A stretch of DNA of 64,000 bases from JARYLZ01 sp964388275 (GCA_964388275.1 CAYLZD010000008.1:62001-126000), one strand, 5' to 3'. Positions 44,465 through 53,814 are shown, counted from the first letter of the stretch. The notes: generated by a model from the letters alone, not told the origin. Program-made: numbers and translations.

Positions 44465-44653
44465 TCAGGCGCCGAGTACGAAGTTGATGACCATGGTGAT
44501 GATGTAGTCGGAGGCCGCCACGAACGCGGCAAAAAGAACCGTCGCAACAGCCACGATCATCGTGGACTCCTTGAGTTCTTCCCTGGTAGGCCAGGTCACC
44601 TTCCGCATTTCCTTTACCACGTCGTTGACGAAATTTACGATCTTCTCTTTCAT
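44465..44653 (-). CDS. secE: Preprotein translocase subunit SecE
   Basis: 62 residues, the short single-helix form. An amphipathic segment (VNDVVKEMRKVTWPTREELK, with the KVTWP signature) is followed by one membrane helix (about 33-57). Partner of SecY. Confidence 0.97.
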   Translation of the reverse strand: MKEKIVNFVNDVVKEMRKVTWPTREELKESTMIVAVATVLFAAFVAASDYIITMVINFVLGA

Positions 44654-44703
44654 GTCGGCTTATTCTCCGTTATCCACGCCTTGAAGCAGTAGTTCCCTGT
44701 TCG

Positions 44704-44776
<73 letters not shown>

Positions 44777-44789
44777 ATTGCGGCTCGAA

Positions 44790-44939
44790 TTACTTCGTCT
44801 CCTTGTGAATCACGTGCTTGTTGCACCACGGGCAGTATTTCTTGTGCTCGATGCGCCCGGAATGTTTCCGCTTGTTTTTGGTGGCCGTGTAGTTGCGGCG
44901 TTTGCATTCGGTGCATTCGAGGGTGATATTGTCGCGCAT
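44790..44939 (-). CDS. rpmG: 50S ribosomal protein L33, zinc form
   Basis: 49 residues from ATG 44939, preceded by AAAGGAGTT. Two CxxC pairs (ECTECKRR and YCPWCNKH) form a zinc ribbon. It stands between tRNA-Thr and tRNA-Trp, the slot where many related bacteria have a tuf copy. Confidence 0.96.
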   Translation of the reverse strand: MRDNITLECTECKRRNYTATKNKRKHSGRIEHKKYCPWCNKHVIHKETK

Positions 44940-44968
44940 TTTAACTCCTTTTTCTTTCGTTTTTTCTG

Positions 44969-45041
<73 letters not shown>

Positions 45042-45047
45042 GGCTCG

Positions 45048-45120
45048 AGCGGGAGACGGGACTCGAACCCGCGACCAACAGCTTGGAAGGCTGTGACTCT
45101 ACCAACTGAGTTACTCCCGC
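45048..45120 (-). tRNA. tRNA-Gly (TCC anticodon)
   Basis: 73 bases. Acceptor GCGGGAG pairs with CTCCCGC, anticodon loop CTTCCAA gives TCC, T loop TTCGAGT. Six bases from the preceding tRNA-Thr. Confidence 0.97.
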
Positions 45121-45153
45121 GGTCCCGATTCCCGGCCTTGCGGCCGAGTATCG

Positions 45154-45237
45154 TGCAGAGGGAAGGATTCGAACCTTCGAAGGCGTTAAGCCAACAGATT
45201 TACAGTCTGTCCCGGTTGGCCACTTCGGTACCTCTGC
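45154..45237 (-). tRNA. tRNA-Tyr (GTA anticodon)
   Basis: 84 bases, class II with a long variable arm. Acceptor GCAGAGG/CCTCTGC, anticodon loop CTGTAAA gives GTA, T loop TTCGAAT, discriminator A. Confidence 0.97.
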
Positions 45238-45243
45238 AACGCG

Positions 45244-45316
45244 AGCTGGCGACCAGAGTCGAACTGGTGACCTGCTGATTACAAGTCAGCTGCTCTACCA
45301 ACTGAGCTACGCCAGC
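45244..45316 (-). tRNA. tRNA-Thr (TGT anticodon)
   Basis: 73 bases. Acceptor GCTGGCG/CGCCAGC, anticodon loop CTTGTAA gives TGT, T loop TTCGACT. First gene of the cluster Thr-Tyr-Gly-Thr, a very old conserved order. Confidence 0.97.
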
Positions 45317-45325
45317 AGGTGCAAT

Positions 45326-45380
45326 CCCCGTAAATCGGGGCCAGGAATGCAAAGATATCGGTTTTTCAATAAAAGTCAAA
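45326..45380 (-). promoter_or_regulatory. Consensus Bacteroidota promoter of the tRNA/secE superoperon, with leader hairpin
   Basis: TTTG (45380-45377), 19 bases, then TATCTTTG (45357-45350) on the minus strand match TTTG-N19-21-TAnnTTTG perfectly. Transcription should begin near 45343. The first transcribed bases then form a five-base-pair hairpin (45336-45340 with 45326-45330) just ahead of tRNA-Thr(TGT). Confidence 0.88.
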
Positions 45381-45417
45381 TGCGGAATGAAAAAAACGCC
45401 AAGCGCCTTCCCGGCCG

Positions 45418-46200
45418 CTACAAATTCGTTTTAAAAAATTCAATGACTGTCCGCTGTAAACCCACTCCGGCTTCGAGCATATCGGTTCCATGTCCGGCAT
45501 TGTCGTAAAGCTGCGTCGCCGCCCGCCCCTTCGCAATATCCCGGATTTTTCTGACGGCGTCCGCCGACCTCACGTCTTCCCGGCCCGCCACAGCGAGCAT
45601 GCTGCCTTTGTACTTGGTGACGGAAGGTTCGATGGGAAGCACATTGAAGTAGTTGAGCCCGGGGCTGAGCAGCGCTACGGCGGCGATTCTTCCGTCTTCA
45701 GCGGCGTACATGACCGCGTTCGACGCCCCGTACGACGCGCCGATCAGCCCGATGCGCTCGGGATCGGCGGCGCGGTTTCCTCTAAGGTATTCGACGCCCG
45801 CGGCCACATCGGCCATCGCATTCCTGTCGGCGCTCACGGCGCCGCCCGTGCTGCTTCGAACCGACCCTCCGTGCCCGCGCAAGTCAATGGCGAGCACGGT
45901 GATGCCAGCTTTTTGCATCTCGGAAGCCAGTCCGGCAAAAGCGTTCCGGTCGCTGCGCCACTGGTGAAGGCATAACACCGCCGGCGCTTTGGGTCCGGCT
46001 GCATAAAATGTTCCCGTGATTATGACCCCGTCGGAAGTCGTGAGAGACACGGCTTCCGACTGCCTCACCGCCGCGACATTGCCCGCGACAGGCGCCGATG
46101 CGATCTTTCCGGCGCGCCCCGCCGGCGTTCCACCGCCTTCGGTAGCGCAGCCGAAAACAATGACCGCGCTCACGGTTAATACAACCAGGTTTGTCTTCAT
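45418..46200 (-). CDS. Lipoprotein alpha/beta hydrolase (dienelactone-hydrolase-like)
   Basis: 260 residues. A lipoprotein signal peptide (helix 4-16, lipobox VFGC with C18) would tether it to an envelope membrane. The hydrolase fold has the oxyanion region LCLHQW, the nucleophile elbow GASYGAS (S157), an acid Asp in GREDVRS (D209) and the His in NAGHGTD (H237), a complete triad. It resembles small serine hydrolases acting on esters or peptides; the substrate is unknown. GGAGGAAAA before ATG 46200 fixes the start. Single gene, facing no obvious operon partner. Confidence 0.88.
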   Translation of the reverse strand: MKTNLVVLTVSAVIVFGCATEGGGTPAGRAGKIASAPVAGNVAAVRQSEAVSLTTSDGVIITGTFYAAGPKAPAVLCLHQWRSDRNAFAGLASEMQKAGITVLAIDLRGHGGSVRSSTGGAVSADRNAMADVAAGVEYLRGNRAADPERIGLIGASYGASNAVMYAAEDGRIAAVALLSPGLNYFNVLPIEPSVTKYKGSMLAVAGREDVRSADAVRKIRDIAKGRAATQLYDNAGHGTDMLEAGVGLQRTVIEFFKTNL

Positions 46201-46288
46201 TTTTCCTCCGTTCCTGCTCTTCGAATATAACCATTCCGCGCTCTCGGCCCGCATTCAATCGATGCGGTGATTTCCCGGGCGCAGCGGA

Positions 46289-47236
46289 TCAACAGGTTCC
46301 CGCGGCAGTCCGCTGAAATTCCCTGAAGTCCTTCAGGATATCCGCCGCGGCTTCGCGCGCGCCATCGGTCGAGTCGTACCAGCGGAGGCGGCTCTCTTTC
46401 CTGAACCAGGTCATTTGCCGCTTGGCATAGTTCCGCGTGTGCCGGCGGATCAGAGTCGCCATTTCCTCGTAGCCGAGATCCCCGCGCAGGCGCCGTATCG
46501 CCTCCTTGTAACCGACCGTATTCAAGGCGTTGCATTCGGGATTCAGACCGGCTTCGAGCAAGGCGCGGGTTTCCTCGAGGAGGCCGGAGTTCAACATGCG
46601 GTCCGTCCGCTCATCGATGCGTTTGTAAAGGAGATCGCGCGGAAGCAGCAAGCCGCAGACGAAAGCGCTCCACTCCGGCGCTTTCGTGCGTTCGCGGCGC
46701 AACGCCGAAATCGGCCTTCCCGCGACGCGGCACACCTCGAGAGCGCGCAGAAGACGATGATGGTTGTTCGGTGAAACGGACGCCGCAGCTTCCGGATCCC
46801 GGCGCGCCAGTTCTTCGTGCAGCGCGGCGGCACCGAGCCGCTCGAGCTCTTCAATCAGCTTTTCCCTCTCGATCCTCGTCTCGTCCTCCGGACTTTCGAA
46901 CATGCCGTCCAGCAGCGCGCGCACGTAAAGTCCCGTACCGCCGACCACAACGGCGGTTTTGCCCCGGGCGTGGATGTCCCGCATGCATTCGACCGCTTCG
47001 GCAAAATATCTGCCGGCCGTGTAGGTCTCGGAAGGGTCCACATGATCGATGAAATGATGCCTGACCGATGCCAGTTGTTCCCGGGAGGGCTTCGCCGTCC
47101 CGATGTTCAAGCCGCGGTACACCTGCCGCGAATCCGCGCTGACGATTTCGCCGTTCAACGCGGCCGCGCATTCGATCCCAGCCTCAGTCTTGCCCGTGGC
47201 GGTCGGTCCGGTTATGACGAGGATTTTCTGCTGCAT
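46289..47236 (-). CDS. miaA: tRNA dimethylallyltransferase
   Basis: 315 residues. Adds the isopentenyl group to A37 of tRNAs reading UNN codons. P-loop GPTATGKT at residues 10-17, SADSRQVYRGLNIGTAKPS, HHFIDHVDP, VGGTGLYVRALLDG and the late KRQMTWFRKE are all present. ATG 47236 (MQQKILVIT) gives the standard N-terminus; a longer frame to 47323 would overlap the pcm end. Confidence 0.96.
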   Translation of the reverse strand: MQQKILVITGPTATGKTEAGIECAAALNGEIVSADSRQVYRGLNIGTAKPSREQLASVRHHFIDHVDPSETYTAGRYFAEAVECMRDIHARGKTAVVVGGTGLYVRALLDGMFESPEDETRIEREKLIEELERLGAAALHEELARRDPEAAASVSPNNHHRLLRALEVCRVAGRPISALRRERTKAPEWSAFVCGLLLPRDLLYKRIDERTDRMLNSGLLEETRALLEAGLNPECNALNTVGYKEAIRRLRGDLGYEEMATLIRRHTRNYAKRQMTWFRKESRLRWYDSTDGAREAAADILKDFREFQRTAAGTC

Positions 47237-47316
47237 GAGTTCAGCTCTGGACGTGATGCCGGGGCGCCCGTGTCGCGATTCCCGCGTCATTCGCGCCGCC
47301 TGTGATGCCCGCCGGA

Positions 47317-47970
47317 TTACCACCCTTCCTTGCCCAGCAGAGGGACGAACTTGAATCCCTCGTAGCGCATGTACGAAACCCCGCCTGCCCTTTTCTCGGC
47401 GCGCACCATGGTCTGTTCATTTTTGGCGCCGACCGGCGCCACGAGCACGCCGCCTTCCGCCAGCTGGCGCAGGAGTGAAGCCGGCACCTCCGGCGCTCCG
47501 GCCGTTACGATTATCCGGTCATACGGCGCGAACTCGCTCCATCCGATACTCCCGTCGCCGGCTTTGGATGCCACATTGTATTTGAGAGCTTCCAGTGTTT
47601 TTCTCGCTTCCTCGAGCAATTCCGCGTGCCGTTCGATCGTGAAGACCCGGGCGCCCATGGCGGCAAGCAGGGCCGCCTGGTAGCCGCTCCCGGTGCCGAT
47701 CTCCAGCGTTTTGTTCCCGCGCTTGACGCATAGCAGCATGGTCATGAACGCCACCGTGTACGGCTGCGAAATGGTCTGGCTGCATTTTATGGGCAAAGCG
47801 CGGTCTTCATACGCGCTCAGGAGCCAGCTCTCGCCGACGAAGAGCTGCCTCGGCACTTCCGCCATGGCGGCGAGCACGGCCTCGTCGTTGATTTTCCGTT
47901 TTCGCAGGTATTCCACCAATTCGCGGCGCTCTTCATCGAAGCGGCGGCTGAAACGGATCCCATTGGACAT
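47317..47970 (-). CDS. pcm: Protein-L-isoaspartate O-methyltransferase
   Basis: 217 residues. Repairs isoaspartyl damage in proteins using SAM. The SAM site is LEIGTGSGYQAALLAAMG, with the family blocks VPRQLFV, QTISQPYTVAFMT and DRIIVTAGAPEVP. The gene starts seven bases after cdaA ends, so it is in the same transcript. Confidence 0.96.
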   Translation of the reverse strand: MSNGIRFSRRFDEERRELVEYLRKRKINDEAVLAAMAEVPRQLFVGESWLLSAYEDRALPIKCSQTISQPYTVAFMTMLLCVKRGNKTLEIGTGSGYQAALLAAMGARVFTIERHAELLEEARKTLEALKYNVASKAGDGSIGWSEFAPYDRIIVTAGAPEVPASLLRQLAEGGVLVAPVGAKNEQTMVRAEKRAGGVSYMRYEGFKFVPLLGKEGW

Positions 47971-47977
47971 CGGAGTT

Positions 47978-48787
47978 CTAAGCCCCCGCTTTCTCGTTGA
48001 AAGAAGTCTCTTCCGGCGTGGCGAGCGCGACGTTGAGCCGCCTGCTCAGTTCCTGCTTCAGCTCCTCCGGGTCGAGCCTTCGCGACAGTTTTCCATCCTG
48101 CGCTATCGAAATGATGCCCGTCTCCTCAGACACGGCCACGGCGACCACATCCGCCTGCTCGGAGACGCCGACCGCCGCCCTGTGCCGCATTCCCATGATG
48201 AAATCCCCCGTACGCAGCGTGTTCGTCAGCGGCAATGTGCAGCGCGCGGCTTCAACGATGCGGCCCTTGACCACGACGGCGCCGTCGTGCAGAGGCGACT
48301 TCGGATTGAAAATGGAAATCAGCAGCTGTTTGCTGATCTCGGCTTTCAGCGCCACGCCGGTCTCCTCGATCATGCGGATCCCGGTCGAGCGCGTGATCAC
48401 GATCAGCGCGCCGATCTGTCTCTGCGATAATTCGTCGCAGGCGTCGACGATGTCGTCTATTGTCTCCCTCAGACTGTACCGGAAGAACTTGGACATCAGT
48501 TTTCCCTGACCCAGGAGCACAAGCAGCCGCCGCAACTCTGGTTGAAAGAGTATTATGAAAGCGATGACCCAGATGTCGGTCAGCGTGCGCAGTATCCAGG
48601 AAATCGCCTGCAGATTAAGCGCGCGCGCGACGAAAGAGCCCGCGATGATAACCAGCAGCCCCATGAAAATCTGAACGGCGATGGTTCCCCGCATGATCAG
48701 ATACAGGCGGTAAAACACGAACGTCACGACCAGAATGTCGAGCAGATCCGTCCATTGTATTTCGAGAAAACCTATGCGGAACAGCAT
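47978..48787 (-). CDS. cdaA: Diadenylate cyclase CdaA (c-di-AMP synthase)
   Basis: 269 residues. Three N-terminal membrane helices (about 17-83) are followed by a DAC domain with the nucleotide motifs DGA (168-170, in SPLHDGAVV) and RHR (201-203, in GMRHRAAVGVSE). It makes the second messenger c-di-AMP at the inner membrane, usually tied to osmotic and cell-wall control. The ATG overlaps the folP stop (TGATG), a pairing seen in many Bacteroidota. No YbbR-type partner CdaR follows; pcm does. Confidence 0.96.
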   Translation of the reverse strand: MLFRIGFLEIQWTDLLDILVVTFVFYRLYLIMRGTIAVQIFMGLLVIIAGSFVARALNLQAISWILRTLTDIWVIAFIILFQPELRRLLVLLGQGKLMSKFFRYSLRETIDDIVDACDELSQRQIGALIVITRSTGIRMIEETGVALKAEISKQLLISIFNPKSPLHDGAVVVKGRIVEAARCTLPLTNTLRTGDFIMGMRHRAAVGVSEQADVVAVAVSEETGIISIAQDGKLSRRLDPEELKQELSRRLNVALATPEETSFNEKAGA

Positions 48788-49656
48788 CAAGCGCCTCCGA
48801 GTCTTCCGCCGTTGACGGCTTCGGCTACCTGCACGGCCTCGCGCACTTCGCGGACGTCGTGCACGCGAAGTATCGACGCTCCGTTCAGGGCCGCTATCAC
48901 GCAACTTGCGATGGTTTCAGGCAGGCGGTTGCGCGGGTCATTGCCGGTGATTTCTCCGAGAAAGCGCTTTCGCGACGTTCCGACAAGCACGGGCCGGCCG
49001 AGTTCGCAGAGAGAGCGCAGCTCGCGAAGGAGAGTCAGATTGTCCTCGAAACGCTTCCCGAAACCGATGCCTGGATCTATCGCGATTTTCTCGATGCCGG
49101 CGGCCGCCGCGAATGCGATGCGCTCGGCAAGAAAGGCCCCGACTTCGGCGGTCACATCCGCATAACTCGGGTTATGCTGCATGTTTTCCGGCGTTCCGAG
49201 CATGTGCATGAGTATCACGGGCGCCTTCCGGCCCGCGGCGGTCCCGGCCATGCGCGGGTCGTGCCGAAGGGCGCTGACGTCGTTTACTATGTCCGCTCCC
49301 GCGTCGAGGGCGGCTTCGGCGACGGCAGCGTTCCTGGTGTCTATGGAAAGCGGCAATCCGCAATGCCTCCGGATTTCCTCGATTACCGGGACGACGCGCC
49401 GCATCTCCTCGTCCAACGGCACGGGCAGAGCGCCGGGACGAGTGGATTCGCCTCCTATGTCCAGAATGTCGGCCCCCTGCTCCGCCAGCAGCAGGGCTCT
49501 TTCGGCCGCGGCCGAAACTGAAAAATGGTCTCCCCCATCCGAAAATGAATCCGGCGTCACGTTGACCACGCCCATGAAACTGCAGCGCCGCGGCCGGGCC
49601 GCGAACATGTCGCGGGCGTCGATTTCGGATTCGATCCGTGTATTGGCTTGAGACAT
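48787..49656 (-). CDS. folP: Dihydropteroate synthase
   Basis: 289 residues from ATG 49656. Joins pterin pyrophosphate and p-aminobenzoate in folate synthesis; the sulfonamide target. MGVVNVTPDSFSDGG begins at residue 28, followed by DIGGESTRPG, PLSIDTRN, DIVNDVSAL and AIDPGIGFGKRFEDN. An in-frame ATG at 49719 would add 21 residues with no family similarity, yet lies 22 bases after a candidate transcription start, so the start is open. Confidence 0.95.
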   Translation of the reverse strand: MSQANTRIESEIDARDMFAARPRRCSFMGVVNVTPDSFSDGGDHFSVSAAAERALLLAEQGADILDIGGESTRPGALPVPLDEEMRRVVPVIEEIRRHCGLPLSIDTRNAAVAEAALDAGADIVNDVSALRHDPRMAGTAAGRKAPVILMHMLGTPENMQHNPSYADVTAEVGAFLAERIAFAAAAGIEKIAIDPGIGFGKRFEDNLTLLRELRSLCELGRPVLVGTSRKRFLGEITGNDPRNRLPETIASCVIAALNGASILRVHDVREVREAVQVAEAVNGGRLGGA

Positions 49657-49747
49657 TTCGTGCTGTGTATGGGAAGGAAGGCGGAAGTCATCTGCAGGGT
49701 CACGGTCGGACTCGCGCATGGTCCCGCCGGTTTTTAGATTCCTTCTG

Positions 49748-49778
49748 CAAGAATAGAAAAATCATCGCAAAAGTCCAC
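49748..49778 (-). promoter_or_regulatory. Candidate promoter of the folP-cdaA-pcm group
   Basis: GTG (49778-49776), 20 bases, then TATTCTTG (49755-49748) on the minus strand resemble TTG-N20-TAnnTTTG with one mismatch in each box. Expected start near 49741. Confidence 0.4.
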
Positions 49779-49822
49779 GCTGCTTCATTCGAGCGGCGCC
49801 GGCCCGGTTTGTCAACGCGCTG

Positions 49823-49860
49823 AAAAAAAACCCGCGCCGCGCGTGAGAGCGCGGCGCGGG
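49823..49860 (-). terminator. Strong intrinsic terminator of the T9SS protein gene
   Basis: A perfect 12-base GC stem (49831-49842 with 49849-49860), six-base loop, is followed on the minus strand by eight T (49830-49823). It ends the transcript of the gene at 49895-53506, 34 bases after its stop. Confidence 0.93.
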
Positions 49861-49894
49861 TGGAAAGGATTAAAGGTTGCTTGCCGACGGAGAA

Positions 49895-52800
49895 TTATTT
49901 CGCCAGCAGCATCCTCTTAGAGTCGCTCCAGGAACCGGCGGTCATACGGTAAATGTATGTGCCGCTCGGGAGGTCGGAAGCGTCGAACTGCACCGAGTAG
50001 CTGCCCGCGGGCAGGGTCTCGTCAACCACTGTCGCGACCTCGTCGCCCAGACTGTTGTAAACGACCAGCCTCACGGCCGCCTCTTCAGGCATCGAGAAAT
50101 CGATGGCCGTGGAGGGATTGAACGGGTTCGGATAGTTCTGACCTAGCGACCAGGCGATCGGCAGCGCGTCGGAAACGGACTTAGGCGTCCAGTTGGTCAC
50201 GAGGCAGTGGTTCCCGCCTATCGTAGTGGGCGAGTAAGTGCCCGCATGCACGTAATAGAGGTTCGGGAAAGAGGTTGAAGTGACGCCGGGGATCGGATTC
50301 TGCCAAGCGCCTCCGGAAACCGGCTGGCGGATGGCGTACAGCTTGGTCGGATCGGTGATGCCGCCGGCCTGAGCTTCAGCGTCGGTGTAGTACCAGTCGA
50401 TATATGCTCTCCAGCCCGTGCCGCTGGAAGTAACGTTGAAGTAGCGCTGCACGTAGCGGTAGCGGGCTATGCCCGGCGGCAGAGCGTTCGGGAACGCCTC
50501 GATGCACATGTTGGTGATGGTTCCCTGCGTCACGGTGACCGCCGCAAAAGGCATGCCCTGCGGATCCGAGAACACATACGGTTTGGCGCTCGTCGTCATA
50601 TTGCTGTGGCAGAAGGATATGCTGCCGGGAGTGCCAGGCACGCCGGAACCGGCGTCAATGACGGTCAGCTCGACTGTGACAGGGAAGGGATCGTTCGTGG
50701 CCTTGATACCGCCGTAGTTCGGCGGACTGCCCGGGAGATACGCGTACTGCTGGTTGTACAAGCGTCCGTAGAGAGTCAATGTGCCCTGGTAGGTGCCGGG
50801 CTGGAAACCGGTGGGATCGACCTCTAGAAGGAAGGTCTGACCCTGGCGCGGCCTCGGTGGTGAAAACGGATTCTTCGGCAGGTAAAGAGTGGGATCAGGG
50901 ATCGACTTGGTCACCTTGATCCATGGCGTGCTGGTCTTGACATCCCAGAGGAAATCGCCGGGAGCGCCGTAATTGTAAGTGGTGCTCACCACTTCATAGG
51001 TCTTCTGTATCAAGCCCGGTTTCTTGTAAATGGCCAGTATCTGCATCTTCACCGCGGGATCGTCGATGTGCTGCCCCTTCGCGGTGCCGGGCGCGCCCCA
51101 GCCGATTTTCGGCGGCGGAGTCGGATTCTCGTCGAGTATGATGTTGTCGACGGCCAGGCAGGACTGGGCCGAGGGCGCGGTATTCACGCGGAACGCTAAG
51201 TAGTAATTCGCCGCGCCCGCCGGATCCGTGTTGAAATACGGTGGCACAGCGCCGCTTCCGATAGCCGTGATGAATGTGCCTGTAGCCGGAACCGTCCAGG
51301 TGTCGACCACCGTCATGGTGGCCGGATCGGGATTCTGGCCGTACAACAGGCTGAAGGTTACCGGTTGGCCCCAACTGCACCCGGCGTAACGGAACTGCAC
51401 GCGGTAACTCGAGCCGGCCTGCAACAGGGCGGGCGGACTGATCAAGGCGTCATTCGGACTGGGATCCGTGATATAGGCCCCTACTATCGAATTCGGGTCG
51501 CCTGTGAATCCGCCGACATAAACAGCCCATTCGGATGTTCCGCCGCCGTTGAACACTTTCCATCCGGTCCTGAAAGAGGCCGACGTGCCGCTTGCGGTCA
51601 GTCCTTCGAAATCCTCGAAGCCGAAAACCTTGATGTTTTGAATATTCGTGAGGTAAGACTTGCTGTCATTGGCCGCCGTCATGTCGCCGGTGTAAAAGGC
51701 CTTGACGTAGATGGTCACGGGGCCTGTCGCGGAAGGCACGAAAGGCGTCGAGAAAGTGGCCGTGTAGAGGCTGTTGGCCCAGGCAGGCGTGAAAACCTGC
51801 TTTGTTCCGTCATCCGCGTTCGCAGGAACGCTGCCCGCTTTGTAGGTCAGCGTGACCGAGGTCGGCGGAGCTTCCCAGCCGTTGTTGCGTATGACCGCGC
51901 TGACTGTGTGAGGAAGGGAAACCACCTGCGCCCAGCGGTCCTGCGCGTAACCGAGACCAGCGGAGACGACTTCCACGTCTTTCTGCGGCATGATGCCGAT
52001 CATGATGTCGTCGATGACCCATCCTGATTGATTGACGGATCCGTCGCTGCACGCGAAGAAGCGCAGTAGCACGCAGGACTGGCCCGCAAAGCCGGTCAGA
52101 GTGCGCACCGAACGAACCCATGAGGTCGTCGTGCCGTTCCAGACGGGCTGCCCGTTCGAGGAGTTGACGGAAGACGCATTGTACCAGTTCATGCCGTTCG
52201 GGTCGCTGACCGTGCCGAGAGTGGTCCAGGTGACTCCGCCGTTAAGACTGTACTCTATGCGACCGCCGTCCCAGCTCGATTCCCAATCGTACTTGTGGCT
52301 GAACGCGAGCACCGGATCCTGTGTCAAACCCACGAAGCTGAGCGGGGGGAACTGAGCCCAAGCCTGAAGGTTGTTTGAATACAATCCCGAAGTGGTCTGG
52401 CAGCAAAGAGCGTTGGGAACCGAGGCCGGTTGCGTGCCTATTGTTCCCGCGGGATTTCCGACACGCCAGTCAGAAGCCGCCGAGCCGCCGAAAGTCCATG
52501 CCCCCTGCCCTCCGGCGAAGTTCTCCGAATACGGGACCGTGGCCGGGATGGCGTAATTATATAAGGTCGCAGGCGGCGTCGCGCCCGGAGGAGATCCGGT
52601 GCCGCTGCCGCCGGCTGGGTTCGTCGAAGTTAGAGCCGGAACGTTGTTGTCCCTCGCGGCCACGTACCAGTAAACCACATCGCCCGGGGCAACGCCGCCG
52701 AGCGCGCTATGATTGACAATGAACGTGTAAACACTGCCGGCTATGTTGGTCTGGGCGGCCCAGTTCCACGAGCCGGCGTTTTTCTTGAACCAGATCACCG

Positions 52801-53506
52801 CCTGGTTGATGCCCGCCGGCGATGTGATCGTGGCAGTGATTGTCTGGTTGCTCGTGCTCGCGCAACCGGCGGGCGCCGTGTTGATGGAAATGGCGGGCGG
52901 TCCGGCTGTCGCGAATACCAGCTGTATGTTGGGACGGTATGTATCCGCATACAATGTGGTCGGCACAGTGTTGTCCTGCTGATATCCGCGGTGCATGTTC
53001 GTCGTAGTCGACGTGTAGCGCCATTCGGCGTACGGATAGTAATAGGAATTGTCCTCGCGGAACGCTCGCACTAGCAGGTTGTTGCCTGTGTACGCGAAGG
53101 CGACAGGCAGGGAGAAATTGATCCAGCCCGTCGCGGTCAGCGCGGGGATGTTCCCCTGCCAGACCAGCGTGCCGGTGGGCGTCCAGGTTCCGGTTGAGAG
53201 GGTGGTGGCCGTGGTATTTTCGAGGTATATCTTCAGAGTGCCTCCTCCGGTGCCCTGAGATACGCCGAGATACCAGCGCACGTTGGTAACATAATACCCC
53301 GCCGCCGCGCTCCATCCGCCGTTGACGAGGTCGGTGTTCGTGTAAATCGCCTCATCGACGCTGTTCATCCAGTACATGTCGATCGGCAGAGTGTTTGTTG
53401 CGGTGCTCGTCCCGATAGTGACGGTGGTCTGCGCGGTCGCCGAAACCATGCCCGATATCAGGAAAAGAACGGCGGCCAGTGTGGATATCGCGTAACGCTT
53501 CCTCAT
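49895..53506 (-). CDS. Large secreted multidomain protein with T9SS sorting domain
   Basis: 1203 residues. Signal peptide (about 8-26, cleavage near SATAQ) and an N-terminal beta-sandwich (to about 200). An Ig-like region follows (ISINTAPAGCASTSNQTI). Next is a jelly-roll region of MAM or immune-inhibitor-A type (PYSENFAGGQGAWTFGG, FSHKYDWESSWDGGRIEYSL, GWVIDDIMIG), and a second such region later (VFGFEDFEGLTASG). The last 90 residues contain SLGQNYPNPFNPST and end with SGTYIYRMTAG and KRMLLAK, a type A sorting domain. No protease or glycosidase active site was seen. It is surface exposed or released, function unknown. It has AAGGAG before the start and is a single-gene transcript. Confidence 0.88.
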   Translation of the reverse strand: MRKRYAISTLAAVLFLISGMVSATAQTTVTIGTSTATNTLPIDMYWMNSVDEAIYTNTDLVNGGWSAAAGYYVTNVRWYLGVSQGTGGGTLKIYLENTTATTLSTGTWTPTGTLVWQGNIPALTATGWINFSLPVAFAYTGNNLLVRAFREDNSYYYPYAEWRYTSTTTNMHRGYQQDNTVPTTLYADTYRPNIQLVFATAGPPAISINTAPAGCASTSNQTITATITSPAGINQAVIWFKKNAGSWNWAAQTNIAGSVYTFIVNHSALGGVAPGDVVYWYVAARDNNVPALTSTNPAGGSGTGSPPGATPPATLYNYAIPATVPYSENFAGGQGAWTFGGSAASDWRVGNPAGTIGTQPASVPNALCCQTTSGLYSNNLQAWAQFPPLSFVGLTQDPVLAFSHKYDWESSWDGGRIEYSLNGGVTWTTLGTVSDPNGMNWYNASSVNSSNGQPVWNGTTTSWVRSVRTLTGFAGQSCVLLRFFACSDGSVNQSGWVIDDIMIGIMPQKDVEVVSAGLGYAQDRWAQVVSLPHTVSAVIRNNGWEAPPTSVTLTYKAGSVPANADDGTKQVFTPAWANSLYTATFSTPFVPSATGPVTIYVKAFYTGDMTAANDSKSYLTNIQNIKVFGFEDFEGLTASGTSASFRTGWKVFNGGGTSEWAVYVGGFTGDPNSIVGAYITDPSPNDALISPPALLQAGSSYRVQFRYAGCSWGQPVTFSLLYGQNPDPATMTVVDTWTVPATGTFITAIGSGAVPPYFNTDPAGAANYYLAFRVNTAPSAQSCLAVDNIILDENPTPPPKIGWGAPGTAKGQHIDDPAVKMQILAIYKKPGLIQKTYEVVSTTYNYGAPGDFLWDVKTSTPWIKVTKSIPDPTLYLPKNPFSPPRPRQGQTFLLEVDPTGFQPGTYQGTLTLYGRLYNQQYAYLPGSPPNYGGIKATNDPFPVTVELTVIDAGSGVPGTPGSISFCHSNMTTSAKPYVFSDPQGMPFAAVTVTQGTITNMCIEAFPNALPPGIARYRYVQRYFNVTSSGTGWRAYIDWYYTDAEAQAGGITDPTKLYAIRQPVSGGAWQNPIPGVTSTSFPNLYYVHAGTYSPTTIGGNHCLVTNWTPKSVSDALPIAWSLGQNYPNPFNPSTAIDFSMPEEAAVRLVVYNSLGDEVATVVDETLPAGSYSVQFDASDLPSGTYIYRMTAGSWSDSKRMLLAK

Positions 53507-53814
53507 GGCAGGCAGCTCCTTCGAATGTTGTGAAATGGTGAATATCGATGTTTCATCGTATTGGTATGCATAAACAACGGCTCTTGCCGTGGAAATATCA
53601 GCAAAACTTGTGTCGATTTGTCAGAGGCGGTCCGGAACGGGTTAAACTTCATCCTCATTAATTGGAATCTACGAGTATCGGGAATGAGTTGCAAGTCCAT
53701 TGATAGAGAACGAGAGGCGCCGGAGATTTGGAGAAGATTCACAGGGAGAAACTGAGGGAGCGTGGCATTTTATCAGAGGAGTGCCGCTGTGAGAAACGTC
53801 GAGCCGGGCTAAAT
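53507..53814. other. Intergenic region with promoter of the T9SS gene
   Basis: 308 bases without a gene. On the minus strand TTG (53694-53692), 20 bases, then TAGATTCC (53671-53664) resembles the -33/-7 pattern and would give a leader of about 150 bases. I see no terminator for the glycosyltransferase that ends at 53815. Confidence 0.5.

Noticed and set aside
45389..45417. Terminator after the lipoprotein hydrolase
   Set aside because: A seven-T run follows a GC-rich stretch, but I could not find a stem longer than three base pairs.
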